From the NCBI GenBank assembly GCA_030867875.1, contig JAOWCC010000019.1, forward strand, positions 36,065,976 to 36,129,975: a stretch of DNA of 64,000 bases, written 5' to 3'. The notes under the pieces are model-generated. The model made no database searches. It saw only the letters and a program-made list of their open reading frames with translations, and was not told the origin of the DNA. Below are positions 1 through 10,068 of the stretch, piece after piece (the stretch's first letter is position 1; every line of letters begins with the position of its first letter). A program made the position numbers and the translations under genes. The stretch comes from Actinernus sp. WN-2022. Taxonomy: Eukaryota; Cnidaria; Anthozoa; Actiniaria; Actinernidae.

Positions 1-1589
1 TAAGATGGCATGAAGACAAAATCGATGTCAAAGCTGAAGATGTAGCTTATGGAAACGAGGTGAAGGATGCAGTGGTTCTATTAATTGACAACTTGGAGCA
101 ATAATTCACTGACACTACAGCTACTGGAGAAACGTTATGGGAAGCATATGGCGTTCTCCAGAGAAAGGTGGACCAGGTCCTAGATTGCATCAAAGAGCTG
201 AAATTGCCACCCGTCAAGACTGACATCCTTAAGGCTACTGATGCAGGTCCTGGTGTGGGAAGCAGCAATGTAGAGGTGAGATACAGGGATATCGAGATGG
301 CCAGAATTCTCAATTCTGATCGTGTGAATAGAATACATAGAGCAAGAGATGACAGTGGCCAGAATGAGGCCGAGAGGTCTAATGCGTGTATTGGTGAAGC
401 ACTGGTTGATGGTGGTGCCATGCAATGGAAGTTCCATGACGCACTTGATGGACTGACACAAGATGAAATTGAAACACTCTCTTGATGACATCAAGAAACG
501 CAAGGAGCTGGCAATGGAACAAAATGCGTGGAAAGTTGCCAAAAATGTGACTGAAAGAATCAATCACGAGCCAGGCCCAGCTGGAGATTACATGCAATCA
601 TTTGTGACACCACACCAGGATGCACAGTTTTTCTTCAACACAGAGCAACTACGCCAGTTTGTTTCAGCACCAGATTCAAAGCAGAAAGATATCCCGGGAT
701 CTGCATATTTTAAGAAAGTAAATACGTTTATGAAAGAACATGCACAGGTGGGAGGGCTGTACTTGGAATATCTCAAATGTGACTGTCAGAAGACAAACGA
801 AACCCTCTGTGAGTTTTGTACCACATTTCTCCGTTCAGCTCCAGGCTTGGAGGGTTCAAAGGCCAATGCCAGATCAGGACGCTCTACCAGAATTGTGCTA
901 CTTGCCCTATGACAAGACCCCTATAGTTACTTCAAGTGGTTCCCAAAGAGATGTAGATGACTATCAGCCAAGAGCACAAGCTAAAAAGAGATTGGAAGAT
1001 GGGACACTTGCGTTGGATAACACAAGAGTTCATTGAAACGTTTTCAAAGACATTTGCTGTGGAAGAAAGTCTTACGAGAAAGTACCTGGAACATCTTGAA
1101 AACCTACGACTGAAAAAGACAAAGCGTGCCGAGGAAAGAAGGCGGAAAAAGCAAGAGGATGTCAACAAGACCTACGATGACTTTAACTGGGTGGAAATGT
1201 TCCACAACGGAACACTTACAAAACTGACTGTTCCTATTCTAAATTTGTTCCTTGATAGGCATCATCTTGTCCATCACAAAGCTAAGAAAGCAGAGAAAAT
1301 AAAGGCGATCAGTGCATGGTTAGGAAATTCAGAATACCACAAAATACAACAGAGACAAATTCATGAAGAAGATGACGAGGATACAGATGATGATGATGAT
1401 TCTGCTGAATCAGTGGACAGTGATGGCTCTGATGATCAGGACGACATAGTTTTACTAGAAATTGTCGAGTCCAGTGACGATGCTGAAAGCGAGTCAGAGA
1501 ATGACGAGCCATTACAGCCACTTAACTCCAGAACTGGAAGGCCATGTACAACATATTTAACCCGACGTTTCTATGGAGACTCTGATTGA
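1..1589 (+). pseudogene. Frameshifted SAP-like repeat-family gene
   Basis: An open translation can be followed on the plus strand only by changing frame about three times (near 465-485, 830-900 and 960-1030), and the 5' part has an in-frame stop near 102, so this copy looks dead or badly sequenced. The N-terminal part has a coiled-coil-like stretch and a segment reading DGGAMQWKFHDALDGLT. The middle has a cysteine cluster (CDCQKTNETLCEFC, about 775-825) followed by LPYDKTPIV and DVDDYQPRAQ. The C-terminal frame (957-1589) carries a basic coiled coil, a SAP-like helix pair (DDFNWVEMFHNGTLTKLTVP, then AKKAEKIKAISAWL) and an acidic Asp/Glu tail. I recall similar proteins as expanded, unnamed families in cnidarians and fishes. 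The function is unknown; DNA binding through the SAP-like part is inference. The gene probably starts outside the window. Confidence 0.55.
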
Positions 1590-1669
1590 TACCATGAAAG
1601 GTGATATCATTAAGGCATCGATAGAATGACACTTTATCTCTTGTTTAGTTAAAGTTGACTCTGTTTAAG

Positions 1670-1760
1670 GGGATGAGGGGGTGGGTCACTTATTTTTGTG
1701 TTAGGATTCAAGGGGTGGACTATATTTTTTGTGTAAGGATTCAAGGGGTGGGCCACTAAA
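1670..1760. repeat. Short G-rich tandem repeat
   Basis: About two and a half imperfect copies of a 37-38 bp unit containing aggattcaaggggtgg, followed by a C-rich stretch at 1785-1802. It lies just downstream of the SAP-like pseudogene. No coding capacity. Confidence 0.5.
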
Positions 1761-1802
1761 ACTGCGTCCACTAGAATTTCGATTTTTCCGGCCCACCCCC
1801 TC

Positions 1803-2222
1803 CTGTACTTTATGACCATGCATTAATTGTTGTGTAGCCATACCGAAGAACATAATTAATACACATATGGTTTATTATCTCTTGTCCTACACTGGAAGAT
1901 AGTTTTGTGATTCTCATTCACTTTCACAGTATGACCTTAAGACCTGAAACAGATGCTTGGATTAATAGTTATAAAATTTCAATTTTGCATTTACTCCTGT
2001 TTTGTCTAGGGTGTGACCTGAGGATAGATGTTGAGATGGCGAAAACAAAGGTCAATGAAGACTTTGTTGCAGGGAAGAATTCCCAATTTATGACCCTGAC
2101 CAGTTCAAGGAATTTTGTAAATCTGCAGGGGCTGGCAATATTTTTGATCACATTCTAATGAGCATGACCACTGAACGACACTCCAATGACCGTATCAACT
2201 TGAACAAGATGAGAACAGTATT
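1803..2222. other. No gene recognised
   Basis: AT-rich sequence. The short ORFs on both strands (about 1907-2158) overlap each other and show no family motif. Nothing else was seen. Confidence 0.4.
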
Positions 2223-3240
2223 GTGTTATTGCGCAGTCAACTCTGCAACATTTTTCAAGTTGACCATGCCTTATATTTAAATTCTAACAATGTAAATCAA
2301 GAAAGTACAGATACTGAATTTCAGTTGGGGAACACTTGTTGCAGGAAAAAAGCTAATAATGTTTTAAACACTTTATCCAGCAATCACTTACAATGCGTAG
2401 AAACCTTTTTCTCGGATGCTATTAACAATGAATGGATGATTGTTCTAATAACAGATGATTTCATCACATCAAACACTAACAGATGACCAATGCAGGATAG
2501 AGCCTCAACATCCATAAGTATGTGCACAATTGTTATCCTAGCAGCAAATTAGCTGATAAACCAAAGCCTTGGAGAATCAACCTACTTCTGGAAACTGTCT
2601 ATAGAGATTGGACTTTAATCAGGGATAACGTTAAATCAACATTTCACAATCTTCAGTATGGAACAGTGCTCAATCTTCTGGACAACTATCTTCCCCTTGT
2701 TTTATCTATCTGCACTATAACATTTAGAATGAACAACTTTCCAGAATACAAAAATGCAATGACAAGAATATGGGTGATGTTTTTATGTCTCAAAAGACGT
2801 CATTGTGATAAAGCTCCACTTGTATGGTTATCAAACGTCTCACATTGGGGTTCAAACTTCAGAGAACTATATAATCTATTCAGACAACAGCCAACTAACA
2901 AGCATATTTCAATCAAAAGAGAGCCAGGCTAATTTGCGTTCCAACTTTACACCTCGTAAACAGTTCCCTTTCTCACAAGGTCAATTACGGCACCTGAAAG
3001 CTAAATGTGGTAAGTTCTTGACAACTGTACTGACAAATATCCACAGCAATATTGAATCAGCCTCCTTCATATCAACCGAGAAAACCAAAAACAGACAAAC
3101 CAATACATGTACTCTTACCCAATTTATTTGGAAAAGACCCAGTTAAATGCATAGTACTTCCATTGGGTTATCATGGGAAATTAAACCAGGTGAGAGGTAT
3201 AGATGTGACCTCCTCAAACTCATTTAATAATATTTCATGA
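2223..3240 (+). pseudogene. Unrecognised broken coding region, probably repeat-derived
   Basis: Several plus-strand ORFs in different frames (2223-2486, 2522-2932, 2805-3146) read like one degraded gene. The best piece, 2522-2932, has a protein-like composition (KPWRINLLLETVYRDW; LLDNYLPLVLSICTITF; WVMFLCLKRRHCDKAPLVWL) with several aromatic and leucine-rich helices. I recall similar unnamed proteins repeated in cnidarian genomes but cannot name a family. No catalytic motif is visible. The overlapping frames suggest at least two frameshifts. Confidence 0.35.
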
Positions 3241-3468
3241 GATAGTCATCCAATGAAAGAACTGTATTTGGTCATATGCATGGGTCTTGATACCGGGTGA
3301 AACCCTTGTTCAAAGCTTCGTCAGGTAAATGCATCATGACATCCAATGAAACACCAGTTCCAAACGCACTATAGTGTTTGATCAGATTTCCAACCCCAGT
3401 GATCAGTATTTCTTAATCATCATATTCATGAACCACTAACTAATTACACACTGATAAACTACAAGTAA

Positions 3469-3515
3469 GTAGCGAAGAAGTAAGGAGCGAAGAAGTAAGG
3501 AGCGAAGAAGTAAAG
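3469..3515. repeat. Small tandem repeat, about 15-16 bp unit
   Basis: Three to four copies of a unit close to gaagaagtaaggagc. It lies immediately 5' of a short Pro/Thr-rich plus-strand ORF (3531-3740) ending in CQTCLHSMRGH, which may be the tail of another repeat-family gene. No function inferred. Confidence 0.6.
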
Positions 3516-3740
3516 AACGACATAGAAAGTTTGAACCCACAGCTTGACTCCTTAAAGTCGCAGGAAGTCGATATCACTTTAAATAATCTTAATTCCAAAA
3601 TATCATCCTTACGAGCAGCACCTCCACCTACTAAACCTCATAAGCCATATCCTTCAAATATTCAAACATCAGCTAATCCAAAAAAAACACACTGCCAAAC
3701 CTGTCTGCACTCTATGCGAGGTCACACTCGATCTAAATAA

Positions 3741-4411
3741 AGTCTGTAGAGTAAACAGAAGCAACAACTGCCCCTGTACCTGGCATATATCTAAACAAAA
3801 CCTGTTGTCCTCCAGAGCAGTCCCTCCACAGACATCTCAACAACAAGTTAGCTCCACATCTGGCCCAGAAGTACTATCCAGTATAGCAACAGTTGCAATA
3901 AATGATCTTCCAGGTGTAATCAGGTAAGATAATTATTTCGCTCGGCATTAAACCATTTAACTTATCTGTGCCACCTCAATAACGAATGGATACACAACAT
4001 AGACCAGGTATGTAGAGTGAACTCATGGCGCCTTTGAGTTTGAAACATATGGGTTGCTCAGTACCTAAATTCAATTTCTGTTTAATTTCGGCCCTCATTT
4101 CATTTTAACATTGTCAAATTATTCATCATTCGGCCATTAAACAACCCTGTTTAACTTTTGACCCCTGATGAGAAGAGTTAAACAGCCAGTCTTACTTTAC
4201 GTGTTCTCCAGTCGTTATTCCAATTCCAATTAGCTCATTTGATTACCACACTTAGTCATAGTATACCTTTATGCTTTTTTGAAATCTAAAAATGCACACA
4301 ATGCCCTTTACCGATTGATTCTCAAGTTAGATGTTTCATTCAAAATTATTATGATAAATTCTAAACGGCCTATATTCGTATTTGGTACACGCTGTTTCGC
4401 GGCATGTTAGG
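3741..4411. other. No gene recognised; left flank of the ISL2EU-like element
   Basis: AT-rich noncoding sequence without convincing ORFs. It ends at the left terminal inverted repeat of the next element. Confidence 0.5.
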
Positions 4412-4498
4412 AATAGCTGTTATCGTAGATGAGTACGCCGCTCCAAAGAATCAGCGGTTTCTCGATGAGCGTCAACATCAAAACGAGACTATCGGGTC
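4412..4498 (+). repeat. Left terminal inverted repeat of the ISL2EU-like element
   Basis: Begins aatagctgttatcgtagatg and ends with actatcgggtc. It is the exact reverse complement of 8255-8341 over all 87 bases. It probably holds the transposase binding sites and the promoter of the plus-strand gene, which starts 94 bp further in (inference). Confidence 0.93.
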
Positions 4499-4591
4499 GA
4501 GTGCACTAAACATTTCCTACAAATATTGAGCGACAACAACAGATATCAGTTTTATATCGTATTTATTTCGTGTTTTAGAGTCTTTTAAACT

Positions 4592-6150
4592 ATGGTTAAA
4601 CATTGTATAGCTTTTGGATGTAAGAACAGAAGTTCGAAAGCAGAATGCAAGGAGTTGTCATGGCATTTACTGCCGTTATCGAACAAGAAACTACTGGCTC
4701 GTCAAAATACGTCAAGAGAATACTCCTGCTACCACAAATTCATACGTATGTAGGCAGCATTTTGAGTGCGAGTGCTTCATCAAATCACTTGGAGGGCAGA
4801 TAATTCGCTTGAAGCCGGGATCTGTTCCAACAAAGTTTGTGTGGAAATGCCAAAACGGAAAAAGCCTTGTTACCGACCCAGGTACCAAGCAACGACCTCA
4901 ACAACAAACAGAAGGACGACTTCAGCAGAGTCACTACTCTTATTGAACGTTGAAAGCACTGAAACTGGTCCTGAGAGAGATTATGAAGAACCTATACTTG
5001 AATTGGAAAGTGAAGAGTCTGCTGGGCTATCTGAAAATGAAAGGCTGGCACAAGAACTTAAGTTAAATAAGGAAGGAATGTCACGTTTACTAGAGGATTG
5101 GCAGGCAACAGAGCGTGGATTAAACAACAAAATAAAGGAACTAGAAAGACAGCTAAACGAGGAAAGAAATGCAAGAAAGGAGTTAGAAATGTTAAACAGA
5201 AAGAAAGCATTTAGTGTTGAAACTGTGAAGGACAATGACAAATTATTCAGATTTTACACAGGGTTTGAGAACTATGAAGTGTTTTCAATGGTTCTCGATT
5301 TTCTTGGAAGAGAAACAGCATCCCATCTGGACTACAGAAACACAGACAAATCGACCTCCAGCACAACTAAGCAGTACAAGTACAAACCTGGACCAAGCAG
5401 AACTTTGTCTGTTGATACTGAATTTTTCATGGTGTTGTGTCGCTTGAAGGTTGGTTTCCTTGAAGAAGATTTAGCTGCAAGGTTTGGGTGTTGTCAGAGT
5501 GTTGTTTCCCAGACAGTCAGCACCTGGATTAAGTTTATGTATTTCAGATTTAAAGAACTTGATATCTTTCCTTCAAGAGAGATTGCAAAGTTACACATGC
5601 CTGAATGTTTCACAAAAACGTATTCATCTACTACACTGATCATTGATGCCACTGAGATATATATAGAGAAACCAAACAACCCAGAAGCACAGCAACTAAC
5701 TTTCTCTTCTTACAAAAATACCAACACTTTGAAAGCCTTGGTTGGCATTGTACCAAAAGGGGGAATTTCGTTTGTGTCAACTCTATATGGTGGCAGTATT
5801 TCTGACAAGGAGATAACACAAAGGTCAGGACTTATAGAGAAACTGCAACATGGCGATGCCATAATGGCAGACAGATGTTTCATCATCCAGGAGATGCTAG
5901 CTAGCAAGCAAAGGAGTAAGAGTGAATGTACCACCCTTTATGAACCAGTCAGGCCAGTTTGACGAGAAGGAACTACTGGAAACAAGACGGATTGCTACAT
6001 TGAGAATCCATGGAAATCTATGGAAAGAATTAACAATTATCATATTTTAGACTTTATACCAGTAACATTGTGCAGAAATGGAATCATTGACATGATCTTT
6101 TTTGTTTGTGCCATGCTGTCAAACTTTCTGCCACCACTAGTGAATGGATA
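4592..6150 (+). pseudogene. THAP-domain DDE transposase of the ISL2EU-like element (frameshifted)
   Basis: The reading starts at ATG 4592 with MVKHCIAFGC, the first Cys pair of a THAP zinc finger, and continues in another frame with VCRQHFECECF and IIRLKPGSVPTKF (about 4745-4850), the rest of the C2CH finger. A coiled coil follows (ENERLAQELKLNKE to KELEMLNRKK, about 5030-5210). Then come a helix-turn-helix-like region (EEDLAARFGCCQSVVSQTVS) and the DDE core: first Asp in LIIDATEI (about 5640), second Asp in AIMADRCF (about 5870), then DEKELLETRRIATLRIH and MERINNYHIL near 6015-6045. Frame changes fall near 4700, 4850, 5910 and 6015, so it cannot be translated as one protein as it stands. In the family it cuts and pastes the element in the nucleus. 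Confidence 0.85.
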
Positions 6151-6334
6151 GTGACTTGGTGATTATCTATTCTAAATATTGAGTATATATATTAAACTTA
6201 TTGGGTATGTAATTCATAATAACAATTGCATATTTTATATAACTGTCTCATACAACATTTTTAATTTCATAACAATAATAATAACAATAATAATTTCATA
6301 ACATTATATTACATTCTTATATGTACAAATGATT

Positions 6335-8221
6335 TCAGTCATCCCTATTAATTAATTTACTCAATCTTGGAAGGCCACAAGCAACTCTAGGATATGCTAG
6401 TTCTAGAGAGATGTGGTTGTTGTAAAACTGTTCAAGCTTTGCTATGTTATTAGAAAGAAAGCTCTTACTTTTCTTGATATGTACAATAATCATACCATCC
6501 ATGTCAGATAATACAAGATCAGTCCAGTTACATTCAGCACAAAACATTTGTAGTTGGACCTGATAATAAAATTTGTGATTATTGTTGATGACCAGACCAT
6601 GTGTAGATTTCTTACAAATGTTACGCTTGCATACTGCTTCATTTAGAGTTAAACCACTTGAGAAGATCCGCTTTATCTCCACTAGTCCCCCATCTACCTC
6701 TCCATCTGGAGAAGCTCCAAGAAAAGGGTGGCTTTGAGATATAATAAAGCCGGTCTCGTTCACTTTGCATCCCATTTTGTTTTCATAGTGTTTTAAAACC
6801 TTTTTCTCATCTTCCAGGCCTTGCTTCATCATAGCACTTTGGTAATTTTTATTGTAGTGTAATATTTCTCTCATAGCTTTAGTTGGGCTTGTAGAAGGTC
6901 TGAGGATTGCTCGCTTGCACTTGGAGGCTGTAATACGGATACGTCTGTGAAGATACCATTCACAACAATTACTTTGGGGTTTTGTTACCCTTGCAATTTT
7001 TTCTCTCTCATCTTCACTGACCATAAGGTTTCTCTTGACCCTTGCTGCTCGGTCAAATATTTCAGTCAAAGAAACAGGCTGCTCCTTAATGGGAGAGATG
7101 ATGTCATTTTCTTTTTGGACAAGTTTTTTTATCAGATAGTAGATAAAAGAATCCACAGTCTGGTTTCACCTTCTTGATATGATCAAGTAGTTCTTTCTTG
7201 ACTTTTTGGGCATCATTATTATTATAAGATGAACGTCTTGGATCAGTTAGAGGCTTAGCAGTGTTCCTTACTTCTCTTCTATAAATCTTTTTTGAAAAGT
7301 CAATGTCAAAAGCTGATTGAGGATCAAGTTTTCTTTTTCTCGGCTGGTTCCATGTTTGAAGTCTTGAAGTGCAAGTTTCAAATTCTCTTTCACATTTCAA
7401 TCGGACAAATTCTTCAAGTGCATAACAAATAGCAGCAATATGTTTACATGAGCCATGGGGACCTTTGCCTGCTGGACAAGGACAGCTAGCAAATATTATT
7501 TCTCCTTCGCAATCTCCATTCTTAAGCAATGAGAGTTTCAGTTTATACGAATAGTTTTTCTTCATTTCAGGCAGGCAATCGCATCGAAAATGACTTTGCC
7601 ATTATCACTTGCGAGTTCAAGCTTTTGGACATGCCCATGTCGAAACAACCCAAACGCTTTATTGCTAACATTCTTGTAGTCGTTGTTGGACTCGTTGTCT
7701 TTAGCTTTTCTTTCAATAAAGTAAGAAACGATATTTTGCATGTTAAAGCCAGGTACATCGTCTTTAGCATCAACCAGAGGGACCCATTCTGCAGAGCCAG
7801 GAAAGTCACATGTGGTGGTCGCTGTGTCTTTCGCTTTGGTTTGTTTACTAGACGATGGTTGCTGGAACTTGTCGATAAAATTGTCTTCCCAACCATTTTT
7901 TATATAGCTGACAACCCTGTTTAACGAAAAATGAATATTATAAACGTCTTGCCTTAAAGTAAAAGTTAAGTAGTTAATAAGGAATGAATAATTCAGACGT
8001 AATATATATAGATACCTTTGAGCTAGCTCGGCCTTCGTAGCATCTGATTTAGCACTTCCATCTTTACTCGTCCCTTTGCGATAGGAAAGCCATTCTTTAA
8101 GCCTTGCTTTGGTAATTGCTCGAGGACAATCACCACTTATCAATTGAACTTTCTCTTCAGGGGAAAAATAGGCAGATTCAGGTAATATTTTCGAATTACT
8201 GTCGGAACCCATATAGTTCAT
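6335..8221 (-). pseudogene. SWIM zinc-finger and YqaJ-type nuclease of the ISL2EU-like element
   Basis: Starts at ATG 8221. The first part (GDCPRAITKARLKEWLSYRKG) resembles a short SAP-like module and runs into an AT-rich segment (about 7920-8010) that is probably an intron. The next frame gives LVDAKDDVPGFNMQNIVSYF. A SWIM finger follows near 7430-7480 (CPCPAG, then GSCKHIAAI). The C-terminal frame (7156-6335) has YqaJ/lambda-exonuclease-like motifs: RRIRITAS, FLGASPDGEV with the metal-binding Asp, GLVEIKRIF (E-x-K) and YYQVQLQMF. Frame changes occur near 7565 (possibly an intron edge) and 7120-7150. The role in transposition is unknown; a recombination or end-processing exonuclease is plausible. 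It converges on the transposase, with 3' ends about 185 bp apart. Confidence 0.85.
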
Positions 8222-8254
8222 CTCTGTAGTCTCTTGTAAATTTTAGAAGCGTTT

Positions 8255-8341
8255 GACCCGATAGTCTCGTTTTGATGTTGACGCTCATCGAGAAACCGCT
8301 GATTCTTTGGAGCGGCGTACTCATCTACGATAACAGCTATT
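8255..8341 (-). repeat. Right terminal inverted repeat of the ISL2EU-like element
   Basis: Exact reverse complement of 4412-4498. The start codon of the nuclease gene (8221) lies 34 bp inside it, so the repeat probably includes or abuts that gene's promoter. Confidence 0.93.
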
Positions 8342-9766
8342 GTGCAAACACCATTGTGTCTAGCTTTGGCGTAGGTCACAAGTAGCTCTCAATCTAAACC
8401 AAAACACACTATAATTATAAATTGTAAGCGGGCATGGTTCATAACGTATTGACTTCCGTTCAGTTATCTTTTAGGAGGAAGCCTAATTACCATAAGCTTT
8501 TCTAGTTTCTATTGGCTTCCTCGCGTCTACTGTATTTCAATACTAAATGTAGATTTACCTGTACTTTTTCGAAAATTTCGTTAATCGAACACTTCCAATG
8601 TAAGAATGTACTGCTATTTAATTTTAATTTTATCAAAGATGTAGACTTTTAGCGAAATTATATATGGTGGCAATAAAACATCCCCACCCTCTTTCGCCAG
8701 CCATATCCATTTACTTCTGTGACTTCCTTTCCCGGTTTTTGCTAACTGATATCGTTCCTCATCGACAAATTTCATATTCACTTTTTCGAAAGCACGTTCC
8801 GCCATCTTGTTACAACTGCTCTTGGCGTGCATGACATGAAAATGAGGTGACATAAACAACCAATCATATCGAAGTATAAAAATAGTCCAACTAATTTATT
8901 AAACAAATCGGCGCAGAGTATCACGGGGATATACACCCCATTATGGGAGATGGGTTCTTTCAGGTAATGGTCTCTTGGTTTGTCTCATCACAAGCGCAAG
9001 TAAACTTTTACGTGTTCTAACGTAATTAATGTGCCTTATGAAATCTCCAAACAAAAAGAAAGCAGTTGCTTCTTTTTACCAGCACTGCATTTGACTAACA
9101 ATTGTGGAGTTCATTACTGTAAATGTAGTAATAAAAAAGGGAAATCATATTTTAAAACTGATTTTCTAAATGGTTTCTCCACTGCTTCATCTCGAGGAGA
9201 ATTCGACCGTCGCTGGGATAAAGTCTAGCATTTATTTATTTTACAGAGTTGCTTAAATAACTCGCATTGTTGTTTCTGAGCCCCGTCTTAATCCCATGGC
9301 TACCCCTACCCCATTTCTTCAACATCGCAGAGAGCAAACACAAACAAAATACAACTCAAAGAAGGTTAAAACAGTTAAAGCAGTTGACCAAACAATAGGG
9401 TTCATTATGATGTCATACTCTGTTATGATATCAAATGTATTGGGTTTATTGTTACGTCAGTGGTAACACAATGGCTTTTCCATAAATTAGACACGAGCTA
9501 AGTGAATGTAAATTCTCCCCTTAGTTTATACAACTTACCTGGTACTCAAACTATATTAATATTTAATTCATTAACCTATTTGCGCAGTTTTTGAAAGGAT
9601 CCGATACCCCATGTCTTACTACTAGCAGTGGTCGTGGTGGAAGGCTCAAGAAATTGGGTCGTCAGGTTAACATGTCCAATGATATTTTTTAAGTCAACCA
9701 CCCATCGAAACTATAGAAAAACAATCCATCGTGTTCCTTCAAAAAATCGTATCTCAGTCAATTTTC
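8342..9766. other. No clear gene
   Basis: Mostly noncoding. A minus-strand ORF at 8859-8614 (VNMKFVDEERYQLAKTGKG, then WIWLAKEG) has a protein-like stretch but I do not recognise it. A segment at about 8392-8460 resembles one at 57230-57300 (shared cttcataac-like tract ending tattgact), suggesting an unnamed dispersed repeat. Confidence 0.4.
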
Positions 9767-9794
9767 TACTGTGGCTCATAAGGGTCACGGCTAA

Positions 9795-9950
9795 ACGAGA
9801 ACTCACAGCAAAACAGAACAAGTCTACGGCAACACAACAAACTCACGGCAGTATTGAAACAGACTTGCTGCATATTAAAACAAACTCACGGCATATTAAA
9901 ACAAACTCACGGCAGGAACGATAACTCCACGGCAGAAGTGAAAAAGCATG
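9795..9950. repeat. Tandem repeats in the left terminus of element A
   Basis: Degenerate repeats built around aaaacaaactcacggcatatt, the period being about 20-22 bp. The position matches the minisatellites in the termini of B, C and D, but the unit differs, so each family has its own repeat. Confidence 0.7.
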
Positions 9951-10068
9951 GCGGAAGTAAATCTCCAAACTCGTACCTAAAGAGCCTGCAATAGTCTGCG
10001 GAAAGGATTCATGAAAGATTCAACATGCGCAACAACACCTCTCCACGTGGTCCTACATATTTGTCAAA

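Larger units (their letters stand above)
4412..8341. mobile_element. ISL2EU-like DNA transposon, full length
   Basis: A 3.9-kb element bounded by perfect 87-bp terminal inverted repeats (4412-4498 and 8255-8341). Between them lie two convergent genes: a plus-strand THAP/coiled-coil/DDE transposase (4592-6150) and a minus-strand SWIM/YqaJ-type nuclease (8221-6335). From family knowledge, ISL2EU (IS4EU) elements are the eukaryotic DNA transposons that pair a THAP-bearing IS5-like transposase with a YqaJ-type recombinase. I could not settle a target-site duplication at the outer edges. Both genes contain frame breaks although the termini are identical, so the copy may be young or the breaks may be sequence errors. 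Confidence 0.85.

Noticed and set aside
1907..2158. ORF with a hydrophobic N-terminus as a secreted protein
   Set aside because: Overlapped by an equally long antisense ORF; no family motif, no splice context.
4412..8341. A target-site duplication for the ISL2EU-like element
   Set aside because: The bases next to the 87-bp repeats (gg on the left, gt on the right) do not match, so I could not support one.
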